64,000 nt of DNA. Origin: an uncultured Granulosicoccaceae bacterium. Lineage in GTDB: Bacteria > Pseudomonadota > Gammaproteobacteria > Granulosicoccales > Granulosicoccaceae. Positions 27,683 to 37,688 of the stretch are shown in pieces. Location: positions 22,850-86,849 of the forward strand of contig CALFCF010000068.1 in NCBI GenBank assembly GCA_937951345.1, written 5' to 3'. The notes under the pieces were generated by a model. That model was given only the letters and a program-made list of their open reading frames with translations, did no database searches and was not told where the DNA came from. Position numbers and translations under genes: made by a program. Positions within the stretch are counted from its first letter, which is position 1, and every line of letters begins with the position of its first letter.

Positions 27683-28386
27683 GAATCACCCGATGTGACT
27701 GAGCTTGAGTTGTTATTCAGGCTCATCAAATCCATATCGCGATCGAATGACGGGATCATGCCAAGGTCATGGCTGACGACAAGAACTGTCGAACCCGCCG
27801 CACTGGCTTCATCCAGCAATAGCGAAATAAAGCGGTCGCGGGTTTCAGCATCAAGCGCTGCGGTTGGTTCATCGGCCAGTATTAAAGGTGGTGCACCTAT
27901 TAACGCCCGTGCTGCCGCGACGCGCTGCTGCTGACCGACGCTCAAATTTCCAACAGTGCCTGAAAAGTCTTCAGGATTAAGATCGAGCGCTTGTAATAGG
28001 CGCCGAGCTTCCTCAACAGGTGTGTGACCACCTGAAGTCGCGCGATTGAGGCGAAGTTTGGAAAATCGACAAGGTAACAGCACGTTTTCTGTAACAGACA
28101 GAAACGGCAGTAAATTAAATTGCTGAAAAATCAATCCGAGGTTATCGGAACGCCACCGGTCACGCTGCGTCGCAGTCAACCTGTTGATAACCTTATCGTT
28201 GACAGTTACTTTTCCACTGTCAGGAACAAGGATTCCGCCAAGCAGCGACAGCAACGTGGACTTACCACACCCTGATGGTCCGCGCAGAAAAAAACGCTCA
28301 CCGGATTCAACCGTCAAGCGTTCAATAGACAGGGTGTCGTGTTCGTCGCCTGGCCACCGGTATTGTAAATCTTCAATTTCTATCAA
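27679..28386 (-). CDS. ABC transporter ATP-binding protein, LolD/MacB type
   Basis: Walker A is GPSGCGKSTLLSLLGG, the signature is LSVGQQQRVAAARALIGAPPLILADEP, and the H-loop is VVSHD. The first residues MIEIEDLQYRWPGD and the 235-aa length fit the LolD/MacB branch. It is the first gene of the operon ATPase-permease-DUF3299, matching the order of PA4064-PA4066. A homologue of PA4063 (DUF2796) is not present upstream, where the neighbour is ovoA. Confidence 0.92.
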   Translation of the reverse strand: MIEIEDLQYRWPGDEHDTLSIERLTVESGERFFLRGPSGCGKSTLLSLLGGILVPDSGKVTVNDKVINRLTATQRDRWRSDNLGLIFQQFNLLPFLSVTENVLLPCRFSKLRLNRATSGGHTPVEEARRLLQALDLNPEDFSGTVGNLSVGQQQRVAAARALIGAPPLILADEPTAALDAETRDRFISLLLDEASAAGSTVLVVSHDLGMIPSFDRDMDLMSLNNNSSSVTSGDS

Positions 28387-28581
28387 AAGCGATCACCCGA
28401 CAAACCAATCGCGACTCTCCATAGGCAATGCGCTGGCGCGATAACCTGATGTCAAATCATATAAATCATAGCTAGCGCACGAGAATGTTGTATCAGCCGA
28501 CACCCGTATAAATCTCCAGCGCGTTACGATCGACATCGAGTTTATCAGTTCAGGTGATGAAAGCCATCGGAATTGCCATGC

Positions 28582-30729
28582 TCAGTTTTTAACCCACACC
28601 GATAGCTCAGCAACTGTGTGCTGAAATTTACGGCGGGTTTCGCGTATGACAAAAGGCACATCAACAGGTTTTGCTGCTGACGAGAATTCCGGCTGGAGCG
28701 CATCGCGAATACCTTCCAGTGTCGTGTAGTTCTCACCGGTATTGGCCTTGAAACCACCTAACCACTTGTCGCGTTCGGTAAAATCCTCGAGCCACGTATA
28801 AGGTGAAGTAATCACCAACAAGCCACCGGGACGAATCCTGCCCTTGATAAGATTTAAAAAGGTTTCCGGTTCATACAACCGATCGATCAAATTACCGGCA
28901 AAAACCACATCGTAATCTGTGAACTTTTCAGGCAAATTGCACGCATCACCCTGCATGAAATTAACTCTGTCAGCTACATCTGCATAGCCCAGCTCATCCA
29001 TCCGCACTTCCTTAAACGAAACTATTTCACCTTCGTCCTGAATAGCGTAGCGCTGCAATCCGTCGGATTGTAGCGCCGAAGGACAAACGATCAGTCGGGC
29101 TGAGAAATCCAGCGCATCGACATGCCGGGCAAGTTTTGCCAGTTCGAAGCTCGATCGACCAGTTGCACAGCCAATATCCAGCGCACGTTCAACATCCCGT
29201 CCATTCAAGTGTTTAGCAACTTCAGCTATACAGGCAACGGGAAAATTTGGCACGTCAAAATATGTATCACCGTAGTGGAACTCAATGTATTGCGCGACCA
29301 TTGAATCTGTTTCATAGACGTTCATTTTTGGCTCCGGTAACGGATTACCTGCGACGTAGCGCAAACCCGAATGCTGATAGAAATGCCGTCGAAATGCGTA
29401 GCGCGCATCCCGAATCGCGTAGTTGCCGGTGGATATCCAGCAACCGCCTTTAAACAGATTATGCTTACCATCAAATGTCGGTGTTGAAAAATCATCGTAT
29501 GCCGGATGTACCTCATAGCCTTCAAGTGCATCTACAGGCGATTCAGTCCACTGCCATACATTACCAATAACATCATAAAAACCGCCATCGAATGCATGCC
29601 GATTGACCGGACACGAGGAGGCAAAAAATTCGAGGTTTATATTCCCGGGTGCATGATTCCAGTAAGGCTGGTCTGTATCCACTGTGTTTCGTAACGCATA
29701 CCATTCTGCTTCTGTTGGCATACGGATATGGCGGCCTGTTTGTTCAGATTTCCACTCACAAAACGCCTTGGCTTCAAGGTAACAGATGTCAACCGGCCAG
29801 TCCCACGGCATATCAATAACTTCAAGCATCGCGCGATAGCGGTACTCGTCGTTTTGCCTGACCCAGAAAACAGGCATCTCGGCGTTTTGATACTGAACCC
29901 ACCGCCAACCCTCATCTGACCAGTAGCTCTGAGTCTGATACCCGCCCGCTTCCATGAACGTTAACCATTCGCCATTGGATACCAGACACTGGCTGGCTTC
30001 GAAGTCATCCACAGTTTCAGATTGTTCACCATATTCGACATCCCACCCGTACAGCGGATCGTCTTTTGATTTTCCCAGCGTTATGTTTCCACCTTTGACC
30101 GGCAGTAATCTATTCTCAGGCGCTTCACCGTGCGTGCGACAGATCTGACTCCAGATGGGATGCGGCTTTACCGAGGCCAACGGCAATTCGCGAATAAGAA
30201 CAGATGATGTTTCGAGATGGATGCGCTCGTGTTCGATACCCATCATCACAATCCAGAGCGGATCATCCCAGGTAATGGGCAGCGAAACATCACAAGTGCG
30301 TATAAAATTATCGACAAGCTCGCGTGTCTTGTCCCGATAGGCTTTAACTCTTGCGGGCGTCGGCCAGTCGTAATGATTTTCGTTAAGATCATCCCAGGAC
30401 ATCTCGTCAACACCGATCGCCAGCGATGATTCAAGTGACGGGTCAATGCGTTCGTCAATAAACTGCGCAACATTCAGTTTGTTTACAAAAAACACCGCCG
30501 TGTGCCCGTAATAGAAGATCAACGGATGACGCAAAGGGTTTGCACGGGCATAGTAGGCATCATCGTCAACGAGACATTCAAAGAGGCTTTCGTATAAATC
30601 AAAGCTCTTGTGAAAGTAATCCAACACCTCCAGGCGTTTTGCTTCACTGTCGCCTTCATTCAATAGTGTGGTCTTTGAGACTGTGACATCCGGGAAACTG
30701 CAATTAGAGTCTGCTTGAGCTGTTTTCAT
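28582..30729 (-). CDS. ovoA: 5-histidylcysteine sulfoxide synthase / N-methyltransferase OvoA (ovothiol biosynthesis)
   Basis: OvoA joins cysteine to the histidine ring using O2 and iron, and in its C-terminal part methylates the thiol-histidine. The N-terminal DinB-like domain has the iron ligands in GIEHERIHLETSSVLIREL and an early HPLIFYYGH. The middle is the FGE-sulfatase domain (RMPTEAEWYALRN, GNVWQWTESPV, FKGGCWISTGNYAIRDARYAFRRHF). From about residue 500 there is a SAM methyltransferase with ALDIGCATGRSSFELAK and VVFAGNLIDRLYEP. At 715 aa it has the full three-domain length of OvoA, where EgtB-type proteins lack the methyltransferase. Confidence 0.95.
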   Translation of the reverse strand: MKTAQADSNCSFPDVTVSKTTLLNEGDSEAKRLEVLDYFHKSFDLYESLFECLVDDDAYYARANPLRHPLIFYYGHTAVFFVNKLNVAQFIDERIDPSLESSLAIGVDEMSWDDLNENHYDWPTPARVKAYRDKTRELVDNFIRTCDVSLPITWDDPLWIVMMGIEHERIHLETSSVLIRELPLASVKPHPIWSQICRTHGEAPENRLLPVKGGNITLGKSKDDPLYGWDVEYGEQSETVDDFEASQCLVSNGEWLTFMEAGGYQTQSYWSDEGWRWVQYQNAEMPVFWVRQNDEYRYRAMLEVIDMPWDWPVDICYLEAKAFCEWKSEQTGRHIRMPTEAEWYALRNTVDTDQPYWNHAPGNINLEFFASSCPVNRHAFDGGFYDVIGNVWQWTESPVDALEGYEVHPAYDDFSTPTFDGKHNLFKGGCWISTGNYAIRDARYAFRRHFYQHSGLRYVAGNPLPEPKMNVYETDSMVAQYIEFHYGDTYFDVPNFPVACIAEVAKHLNGRDVERALDIGCATGRSSFELAKLARHVDALDFSARLIVCPSALQSDGLQRYAIQDEGEIVSFKEVRMDELGYADVADRVNFMQGDACNLPEKFTDYDVVFAGNLIDRLYEPETFLNLIKGRIRPGGLLVITSPYTWLEDFTERDKWLGGFKANTGENYTTLEGIRDALQPEFSSAAKPVDVPFVIRETRRKFQHTVAELSVWVKN

Positions 30730-31092
30730 TTTTTTTGCTATTTGTTTTTTGTTTTAACTTCGGTTCGATCGTATCGGTGACGTATTTTGTTAAGCCGGGT
30801 ACGGCTCGGTCAGGCTGATGATCAATCGCGCAACCTGTGCTCACGGGTTTGAAGCTGGTTCAGTGTTGCAGTGACCAGTGTTGCAGTGACAATGCCCAGT
30901 GCAGATGAATTGAGTCGGCTCAAATGACTTGTTAGAAAATGACCGGGTACAGGTGACCAACTAAATTTGACAGTGTGTTCGAGGCAGAGTTGCGGATTGT
31001 GATACACAATTTACGTTTCTGATACGGTAAAAGATCTTCTACCAGATCAAACTGTGGATAAGTAGTGACAGTTATTAACGTTTCCCGGTTTC
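30730..31092. other. 363-bp intergenic region between mttB-like gene and ovoA
   Basis: This stretch carries the ovoA promoter region and the 3' flank of nothing else, as both neighbours are on the minus strand and the mttB-like gene ends at 31093. It contains a perfect 15-bp tandem duplication (30861-30890). No RNA gene or clear terminator was seen. Confidence 0.5.
30861..30890. repeat. Perfect 15-bp tandem duplication (CAGTGTTGCAGTGAC x2)
   Basis: Two identical 15-bp copies lie directly next to each other at 30861-30875 and 30876-30890, with no substitution. It belongs to the group of short intergenic tandem repeats seen throughout this window. Confidence 0.9.
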
Positions 31093-32673
31093 TTACAGTG
31101 GCAGTGGCTCAAGTAGCGGCTCATCACTACCCAGGTCCTCCTTGCGACGCGCAACATACGCATCCAAAGACTCCACAACGGATAGGTCAATCGGCGGTGG
31201 CTCCGACTCTTCTAACACCTTCTGCCAGATTTCGGTGGCCCGCTGTGTTGCATCTTTGCTACCCGCCAACTGCCAGTTTTCGTGATTCTGCCAGTCGCTC
31301 AGAAAGGGTTCGTAGAATGCAGTGCGGTATCGCTCCATGGTGTGAGCGCAACCGAAGAAATGACCTCCCGGCCCCACCTCGTCAATAGCATCCAGGCCGA
31401 TTTCAGCATCTGTGATGTTTAGCGGCTGTAGCATCGCAGCCATATGCTGGAGCATTTCGCAGTCGACCACGACTTTTTCAAATGATGCGACCAGCCCGCC
31501 CTCGAGCCAGCCAGCAGCGTGATAAATGAGGTTACCGTACCCGGTTACTGCACCCCACAACGCCATCTGGGTCTCCCAGGTAGCCTGCGCGTCTACAGAA
31601 TTTGCAGCATTACAGGCGCTGGTTCTATAAGGCAGGCGATAACGCCGTGCCATTTGTCCACCAGCAATATTGGCGAGCGCGTTCTCCGGTGTTCCAAAGG
31701 CTGGTGAACCGGAGCGCATGTCCACATTCGACGTAAAACCCCCATAGACGACCGGAGCTCCGGGACGGGTGAGTTGCACCAGACAGATACCCAGCAATGC
31801 TTCGGCGTTTTGCTGAACAAGTGCACCTGCCATGGTGGCCGGTGTCATTGCACCCATCAGGGTGAACGGTGTCACAACCGTGATCTGTCCGAGCATGGCC
31901 ATCTGCATAGCACCATAGGCCATCGAATCGTCGAGCTTACGAGGTGAATTGATGTTGATGTTTGTCGCGACACTTGGAATATGCTGCATCTCATCGAGCG
32001 ACAACCCCTTGGCTAGCGCGCACAATTCGACGGCATCGCGCGCTCGACCGCCACCGATACCAGTCGCCAGAAACGGCTTGTCCGATAGTGTCAGACTGAT
32101 AGAGCTGGTATCGAGATGGCGATTGTTAGCCGGTAAATCGGTGGGAGCCAGCGCCTGATTGCCGAAAAAAGAAATGATATTGAAGTGCTGGCCCAACTGA
32201 ATAAGCTTACGGTAGTCCGCAATATTGCCCGCGCGCCGGCCGTTGATACAGTCATGTACGTTGGGTGGCCCTGACACCAGACCGAAGTTGATAGCATTGC
32301 CGCCTACACGAATCGTATTGGCAGGGTTGCGCGGGATCCAGTCAAATTGTTCCGGTGCAAGCGCTATTGTCTCTTCCACCAGTGCACGATCCATTTTCAC
32401 GATACCCGCTGCATCGACATCTGCACCAGCGTCACGAAACAGATTTAACGCCAGCTCTCCCATCACTTCGATCCCCTGCTCTTCAAGCAGGCGCAACGAC
32501 GCCAGATGAACACGTTCCAGCTGCTCTTCATCCAGGGCCTGGATGGGCTGGAACCGGTTTTCCAGCTGCAGTTTGTCGAGCTGTGGCATTTCCTTTTTCG
32601 CGGTCGTATCGCGCTTTTTGCGACGACGACTACTTGAGGAGGCTCTGGTTCGACCAGATTCGGTTGCTGGCAT
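31093..32673 (-). CDS. Trimethylamine methyltransferase (MttB) family protein, non-pyrrolysine
   Basis: The protein shows the MttB superfamily pattern: LASLRLLEEQGIEVMGE, VSGPPNVHDCINGRRAGNIADYRKL, MGAMTPATMAGALVQQNAEALLG, and GAPVVYGGFTSNVDMRSGSPAFGTPENA, then GPGGHFFGCAHTMERYR. There is no in-frame stop near the site where true TMA methyltransferases carry pyrrolysine (amber), so it belongs to the widespread non-Pyl group. Known non-Pyl members demethylate glycine betaine, proline betaine or carnitine onto a corrinoid protein. Its substrate here is open. The N-terminal 30 residues are basic and low complexity. No corrinoid protein gene is adjacent. Confidence 0.92.
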   Translation of the reverse strand: MPATESGRTRASSSSRRRKKRDTTAKKEMPQLDKLQLENRFQPIQALDEEQLERVHLASLRLLEEQGIEVMGELALNLFRDAGADVDAAGIVKMDRALVEETIALAPEQFDWIPRNPANTIRVGGNAINFGLVSGPPNVHDCINGRRAGNIADYRKLIQLGQHFNIISFFGNQALAPTDLPANNRHLDTSSISLTLSDKPFLATGIGGGRARDAVELCALAKGLSLDEMQHIPSVATNININSPRKLDDSMAYGAMQMAMLGQITVVTPFTLMGAMTPATMAGALVQQNAEALLGICLVQLTRPGAPVVYGGFTSNVDMRSGSPAFGTPENALANIAGGQMARRYRLPYRTSACNAANSVDAQATWETQMALWGAVTGYGNLIYHAAGWLEGGLVASFEKVVVDCEMLQHMAAMLQPLNITDAEIGLDAIDEVGPGGHFFGCAHTMERYRTAFYEPFLSDWQNHENWQLAGSKDATQRATEIWQKVLEESEPPPIDLSVVESLDAYVARRKEDLGSDEPLLEPLPL

Positions 32674-32838
32674 GCGAGAAACGTCTCGGGGTTAAGTTCC
32701 AAGTTTGACCTGAAGCTAGCGATAACTTTGAGGCAGGTCAAGCAGCATAGCTCATCTGTCGGCAGCGAAAGCAAGGCAGACTGGCAGCCTGTATACGATC
32801 AGACTACAATTCCGGCACCCGGTTGAACGCAGTGAGGT

Positions 32839-33510
32839 GTGCTGGTGCAAGAAGACAACGCGCTAATAGAGGCAGATCAGCAGGCTGTCAGACGATGGAC
32901 TGATCAGATACCCGACACGGAGACAGTAGCGGGATTTGTTCCCGGGCCCGGTATCGAACGTCTGTCAATACGGTTTGATGCCTGCGCTCTTCTCGATACC
33001 CTTCACAACGCCCTCGCCAGTTTGGACGCCCGTACTGATCAGTATGGTTTCGGCGGCTTCCCGTTAATGCGAAGACCCGGTGCAGAGAAAGAAACTGAAA
33101 ACGATCGCTCCGGCCTTTTCTACACGCGGGTGGACAGCAGTTATCAGGAGGTGCAGCGCGAACACGCTGTAGACGAACGGGCGTTTACCGAGCTCGTCCC
33201 AACTTTCAAAGGCACATACTTCGAACACGTAATAAACGAACTGTCAAAACGTTTCATACTCGGGCGCGTGCGTGTGCTCTCGAAAGGAATCTACAATTGC
33301 AATTCATGGCATCGGGACCCGGAGCCGCGACTGCACATACCGATTGTGACCAATCCGGGTTCACTGTTTTTGGTTAACAATCATGCGACTCATTTGCCCG
33401 CTGATGGATCCGTTTACTTCACGGACACGCGCGGTTACCACACCGCCTTGAACGGCGGCGAATCGAATCGCGTGCACATAGTCGCTGCCTTACCCGCAGT
33501 GAAAGCATGA
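32839..33510 (+). CDS. Aspartyl/asparaginyl beta-hydroxylase-like Fe(II)/2-oxoglutarate oxygenase
   Basis: The C-terminal half has the double-stranded beta-helix pattern WHRDPEPRLHIPIVTNPGSLF followed by YFTDTRGYHTALNGGESNRVHIVAAL. In it, HRD and the later H give the iron-binding triad and R in NRVH the 2-oxoglutarate contact. The N-terminal half is unassigned. The start is GTG at 32839. The gene is divergent from the mttB-like gene, with 165 bp between them, and may be related to its function, although the substrate is unknown. Confidence 0.75.
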   Translation: MLVQEDNALIEADQQAVRRWTDQIPDTETVAGFVPGPGIERLSIRFDACALLDTLHNALASLDARTDQYGFGGFPLMRRPGAEKETENDRSGLFYTRVDSSYQEVQREHAVDERAFTELVPTFKGTYFEHVINELSKRFILGRVRVLSKGIYNCNSWHRDPEPRLHIPIVTNPGSLFLVNNHATHLPADGSVYFTDTRGYHTALNGGESNRVHIVAALPAVKA

Positions 33511-33779
33511 GCGAATCTAACGAATGCGCATTAGACATCAACAATTTGACACACTGTAACTGTGCCGAATGGTTATATACTTACTGATTACGCGTGCTTA
33601 CTGAGTACAGGTACTAAAGTGCAACAAACTGGACGAATCAAATCCCGGATGACGAGTTGCAACCCGGGCCAGTTGTAAACCAGAACAACTTATACCAACG
33701 CAAGATGCGCTAAAGGGATAGAACGTAACCAGGTGGAACTGAACCAGCGACAAACCAGCGACCACCTGACATAAATAAA

Positions 33780-34946
33780 TTGAACATTCCACACATCATA
33801 AATCGTGCTCGGCTACGTCTGACTACCTGTCTGCTGACCGTGATCATTGCGGGCTTTTTATACCCTGCCCTCGCACAAAATACGCAAAGCTCGCCACTGG
33901 ACACGCAACTACTCCCGGTTGGTGAGCTCTTTTCGTTGATAATCCGCGCTGATGGCGAATCTAATCCACCAGCACGTATTTCCGCTGACGCACTACCGGA
34001 GGAATCAGTACTACTCAGAAACCTCGATGGTTCGCGTACATTTATGTGGATTCCACGAACGGAAGACATCGGCTCGAAAACCATTGAAGTGACAGTTACC
34101 GATGCGCAGGACGCATCCGTTTCTGCCACCTATCCCATTCACTTTGAAGTGGTTGCACAACTAACCGGTGGTAGTACACAAGCGGCCGCAACCGCAGAAC
34201 AAACATCGACGACTAACACTGCAACATCCACTAACGCCGATAAGTCGACAGTCGCCACAGCGGCCACATCAAATGATGCAGACAAAGCATCTGACAAAAC
34301 TGATAAGTCAGCACTCGGCAAAAAAGAAACCAACAACGTGCGAGCGCAGGTGGCTGCGGCGGATGCTGATTCCGATGCCGGTGTAAACACCCCTGCCAGC
34401 GACGCGGATTCAATCACACCGGAGACGAAAACTACAGGAGCCGAAATCGAGGATGTAGCTAAAGCGGTGAAAACTTTGCGTAGCGAAGAGCCGTTGGTGC
34501 AATCGGCTAGTCAGGAGGCGTCACAAACGCTGACACAGGCTGCATTATCAGCAAATACAAAAACACAAACGGCTCCTGAAGTAGCAGAGCCGAACATCGA
34601 ACAACCTTCTGCTGCAACATCAGATGATGCAGATGCTGACAGTAACGTTGCAGAGACTGTAGAGCTGCCGAGATTGTCTGTAGACGATGAGACTGTGGCT
34701 GTACAGATTGGCAAACCTGTGCGAGTGCCTATCGAGCACTCGGATTCTACCGGTAAACCCGCCGACCTGAATGCATTGAACCTGCCGCCACTGGCTCAGT
34801 TACTGCCCGTCAAGGAAGGCCATCTGTTGCGTTGGTTACCGACAGAATCCGACGTTGGCACACATGTCGTGATTCTCGTTGCAACTGACTCCAACGATTC
34901 GCAGCTACGCACGTCGAGACGTCTATTAATACAGGTGGAACGGTAG
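33780..34946 (+). CDS. Secreted protein with two Ig/cadherin-like domains joined by a low-complexity linker
   Basis: A signal peptide (LTTCLLTVIIAGFLYPALAQ) begins after a TTG start at 33780. Residues 35-125 resemble a putative Ig domain (DTQLLPVGELFSLIIRADGES...RTFMWIPRTEDIGSKTIEVTVTDA). The last 90 residues are a second, similar domain (VQIGKPVRVPIEHSDSTG...LLRWLPTESDVGTHVVILVATDS). Between them lies a 170-residue stretch of Thr, Ala, Asp and Ser. The function is unknown; the layout suits a cell-surface or periplasmic binding protein. A strong terminator follows. Confidence 0.72.
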   Translation: MNIPHIINRARLRLTTCLLTVIIAGFLYPALAQNTQSSPLDTQLLPVGELFSLIIRADGESNPPARISADALPEESVLLRNLDGSRTFMWIPRTEDIGSKTIEVTVTDAQDASVSATYPIHFEVVAQLTGGSTQAAATAEQTSTTNTATSTNADKSTVATAATSNDADKASDKTDKSALGKKETNNVRAQVAAADADSDAGVNTPASDADSITPETKTTGAEIEDVAKAVKTLRSEEPLVQSASQEASQTLTQAALSANTKTQTAPEVAEPNIEQPSAATSDDADADSNVAETVELPRLSVDDETVAVQIGKPVRVPIEHSDSTGKPADLNALNLPPLAQLLPVKEGHLLRWLPTESDVGTHVVILVATDSNDSQLRTSRRLLIQVER

Positions 34947-34986
34947 ACACTAGACGCGTACAAAATCAAATAAACCTGAGAGCAAA

Positions 34987-35014
34987 AAAAACCGGCTGAA
35001 TAGCCGGTTTTTTT
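34987..35014. terminator. Rho-independent terminator after the Ig-like protein gene
   Basis: AACCGGCT and AGCCGGTT form an eight-pair stem around a short AT-rich loop (sequence AACCGGCTGAATAGCCGGTT), with A-run before and TTTTTTT after. The symmetrical A and T runs would let it act on both strands, serving the plus-strand gene and the convergent ahcY gene. Confidence 0.9.
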
Positions 35015-35029
35015 ATAGCGGTAAAAAAT

Positions 35030-35077
35030 TAAACTACCTTATATCTAAACTACCTTATGTCTAAACTACCTTATGTC
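35030..35077. repeat. Three tandem copies of a 16-bp unit (TAAACTACCTTATGTC)
   Basis: Units at 35030-35045, 35046-35061 and 35062-35077; the second and third are identical and the first differs at one base. The array lies between the terminator and the 3' end of ahcY. Confidence 0.9.
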
Positions 35078-35132
35078 ACCACCAGGATGTACCATCCGCG
35101 CAGGCAGAGGATGACGCCTGTTCAAGCAACAA

Positions 35133-36446
35133 TCAGTAGCGGTAGGCTTCAGGCTTGTAAGGACCTTCTACACCCACGCTGATGTAATCAGCTTGTTCCT
35201 GTGTCAGTTCAGTCAGTTGCGCGCCGATTTTAGCCAGGTGTAACCGCGCAACCTTCTCGTCCAGCTCCTTGGGCAGAACATGCACATCAACGCTGTAGTT
35301 CTCGGAATGATTCCACAACTCAATCTGCGCCAGCACCTGATTGGTAAACGATGCCGACATAACAAAGCTCGGGTGACCGGTACCACAACCCAGATTAACC
35401 AAACGCCCTTCAGCGAGTAAGGTCAGACGCTTGCCATCCGGAAAGATAATCTGGTCAACCTGCGGCTTGACGTTCTCCCATTCGTAATTCCTGAGTCCTG
35501 CCACATCGATTTCGTTGTCGAAATGACCGATGTTGCAAACAATCGACTGATCCTTCATGCGCTGCATGTGATCATGTGTGATGACGTTTACGTTACCGGT
35601 TGTAGTAACAAACAAATCAGCCTGATCAGCAACATCATCAAGGCGCACAACACGGTAACCTTCCATCGCTGCCTGTAATGCACAAATTGGATCGATTTCA
35701 GTGACCCACACTGTTGCACCCATACCGCGAAACGCTTGAGCACAGCCTTTACCGACGTCGCCATAGCCAAGTACAACAGCGATTTTTCCGGCAACCATCA
35801 CGTCTGTTGCGCGCTTGATACCATCAAGCAACGACTCACGACAACCGTACAGATTGTCAAACTTGGACTTGGTGACAGAGTCGTTTACATTGATCGCCGG
35901 CACCTTGAGCGTACCGGCTTTGACCATCTCAACGAGACGATGCACACCGGTGGTTGTCTCTTCGGAGAGACCTTTGACGTCCTTAAGCAATTCCGGGTAG
36001 TCGTTGTGCATCATCACCGTCAGGTCACCACCATCATCCAGAATCATGTTCGGCACCCAGCCGTCCGGGCCGGTAATCGTACGGTGAATACACTGATCAA
36101 ACTCTTCTTCAGTTTCACCCTTCCAGGCAAAAACAGGAATCCCCTGATCAGCAATTGCAGCAGCCGCATGGTCTTGAGTTGAGAAAATGTTGCACGACGA
36201 CCAGCGCACCTCTGCACCGAGATCAATCAGTGTCTCGATCAGCACAGCTGTTTGTATAGTCATGTGCAGGCAACCGGCGATGCGCGCACCTTTAAGCGGG
36301 TACTTGCCTTTGTACTCTTCGCGCAGTGCCATCAATCCGGGCATTTCAGTTTCTGCGATCTTGATCTCCTTATGACCCCATTCGGCCAGCGCTATGTCGG
36401 CCACCTGGTAGTCGTTATCCGTCTGCGCAGCGGTTTGTGAATTCAT
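35133..36446 (-). CDS. ahcY: Adenosylhomocysteinase (SAH hydrolase)
   Basis: AhcY splits S-adenosylhomocysteine into adenosine and homocysteine, clearing the product inhibitor of SAM-dependent methylation. Motifs include [55 protein letters not shown], the NAD-binding [18 protein letters not shown] and the C-terminal KPEAYRY. The start at 36446 (MNSQTAAQ) is preferred because GGAG lies at a good distance before it, while an ATG 21 bases further upstream lies directly before that site. It follows metK with 72 bp between them, in the same operon. Confidence 0.97.
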   Translation of the reverse strand: MNSQTAAQTDNDYQVADIALAEWGHKEIKIAETEMPGLMALREEYKGKYPLKGARIAGCLHMTIQTAVLIETLIDLGAEVRWSSCNIFSTQDHAAAAIADQGIPVFAWKGETEEEFDQCIHRTITGPDGWVPNMILDDGGDLTVMMHNDYPELLKDVKGLSEETTTGVHRLVEMVKAGTLKVPAINVNDSVTKSKFDNLYGCRESLLDGIKRATDVMVAGKIAVVLGYGDVGKGCAQAFRGMGATVWVTEIDPICALQAAMEGYRVVRLDDVADQADLFVTTTGNVNVITHDHMQRMKDQSIVCNIGHFDNEIDVAGLRNYEWENVKPQVDQIIFPDGKRLTLLAEGRLVNLGCGTGHPSFVMSASFTNQVLAQIELWNHSENYSVDVHVLPKELDEKVARLHLAKIGAQLTELTQEQADYISVGVEGPYKPEAYRY

Positions 36447-36518
36447 TGCATGTTCTCCGGCCTTCAAGCGGCCTTTTAAATTGAGTTGTTTCTTATTGAT
36501 TCGAGCAGCAGTTGCTGA

Positions 36519-37688
36519 TCAAGCAATTCCGGAAGCTTGTTTAAGTGCATCAACCTTATCTGTCGCTTCCCAGGTGAAATCACTGTCTTCACGTCCAAAG
36601 TGTCCATAAGCAGCTGTTTTCTGGTAAATCGGACGAAGCAGATCCAGCATGCTGACAATGCCGTATGGCCGCAGATCAAACACATCACCAACGACCTGTT
36701 CAATCTTTCGATCGTCTATCTTGCCGGTGCCAAATGTTTCGATAGAAATTGACGTGGGTCGCGCCACACCAATCGCATAGGAAACCTGTATCTCACAGCG
36801 ATCGGCGAGTCCTGCAGCAACAATATTTTTTGCAACATAGCGACCTGCATACGCTGCGGAGCGATCTACCTTAGATGGATCTTTACCGGAAAACGCCCCA
36901 CCACCGTGTCGTGCCATACCGCCGTAGGTATCAACTATGATCTTTCGTCCGGTTAGACCACAGTCACCGACAGGGCCTCCAATGACGAAGTTCCCGGTGG
37001 GATTAATATGAATATTTTCCTGTGGGCAACTATCAAGCCAGTTTTTCGGCAGCACGGCTTTGATAATGTTTTCCATTACCCCTTCGCGCAAATCAGACAA
37101 ACTGACATCCGGATCATGTTGCGTGGATAACACCACTGCATCCAGCCCGACAGGTTTGTTGTCCTGATAGCGCAGCGTTACCTGACTCTTGGCATCCGGT
37201 CTTAACCACGGCAGCGATCCGGCGCGGCGTACCTGCGATTGCCTTTCAACAAGACGATGCGAGTAGGTAATAGGTGCAGGCATCAGTACGTCTGTTTCGT
37301 TGGTGGCATAGCCGAACATCAGACCCTGGTCACCGGCGCCCTGCTCCTCGGGCGCCGAACGATCTACACCCTGTGCGATATCCGGGGATTGTTTTCCGAG
37401 CGCGTTCAGTACCGAACAGGTTGCGCCGTCAAAGCCGACATCGGAACCGTCATAACCAATATCAAGTACTGTCTTTCTGACCAGCTCTTCGAGATCAACG
37501 TAGGCTGATGTCGTTACCTCGCCGGCAATGATGACAAGACCGGTCTTAACCATGGTCTCACAGGCAACACGGGCCCTTGTGTCGGTGGCAATAATGGAAT
37601 CCAGCACGGCATCGGATATCTGATCTGCCATCTTGTCCGGATGACCTTCCGAGACCGATTCAGACGTAAAGATGTAGTCATTTGCCAT
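36519..37688 (-). CDS. metK: S-adenosylmethionine synthetase
   Basis: MetK makes SAM from methionine and ATP. The sequence has [24 protein letters not shown], the [10 protein letters not shown] motif, the P-loop-like [19 protein letters not shown], and DFTWE near the end. At 389 aa it is the usual length. AAGGAAA lies before the ATG. It is upstream of ahcY on the same strand, giving a methyl-cycle operon. No known SAM riboswitch could be recognised in its leader, although a hairpin is present at 37754-37787. Confidence 0.97.
   Translation of the reverse strand: MANDYIFTSESVSEGHPDKMADQISDAVLDSIIATDTRARVACETMVKTGLVIIAGEVTTSAYVDLEELVRKTVLDIGYDGSDVGFDGATCSVLNALGKQSPDIAQGVDRSAPEEQGAGDQGLMFGYATNETDVLMPAPITYSHRLVERQSQVRRAGSLPWLRPDAKSQVTLRYQDNKPVGLDAVVLSTQHDPDVSLSDLREGVMENIIKAVLPKNWLDSCPQENIHINPTGNFVIGGPVGDCGLTGRKIIVDTYGGMARHGGGAFSGKDPSKVDRSAAYAGRYVAKNIVAAGLADRCEIQVSYAIGVARPTSISIETFGTGKIDDRKIEQVVGDVFDLRPYGIVSMLDLLRPIYQKTAAYGHFGREDSDFTWEATDKVDALKQASGIA

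Noticed and set aside
31093..32673. Pyrrolysine-containing MttB
   Set aside because: The frame is open throughout with no in-frame amber codon, so it is a non-Pyl member.
36447..36518. SAH riboswitch between metK and ahcY
   Set aside because: The 72-bp gap is too short and lacks the conserved core.
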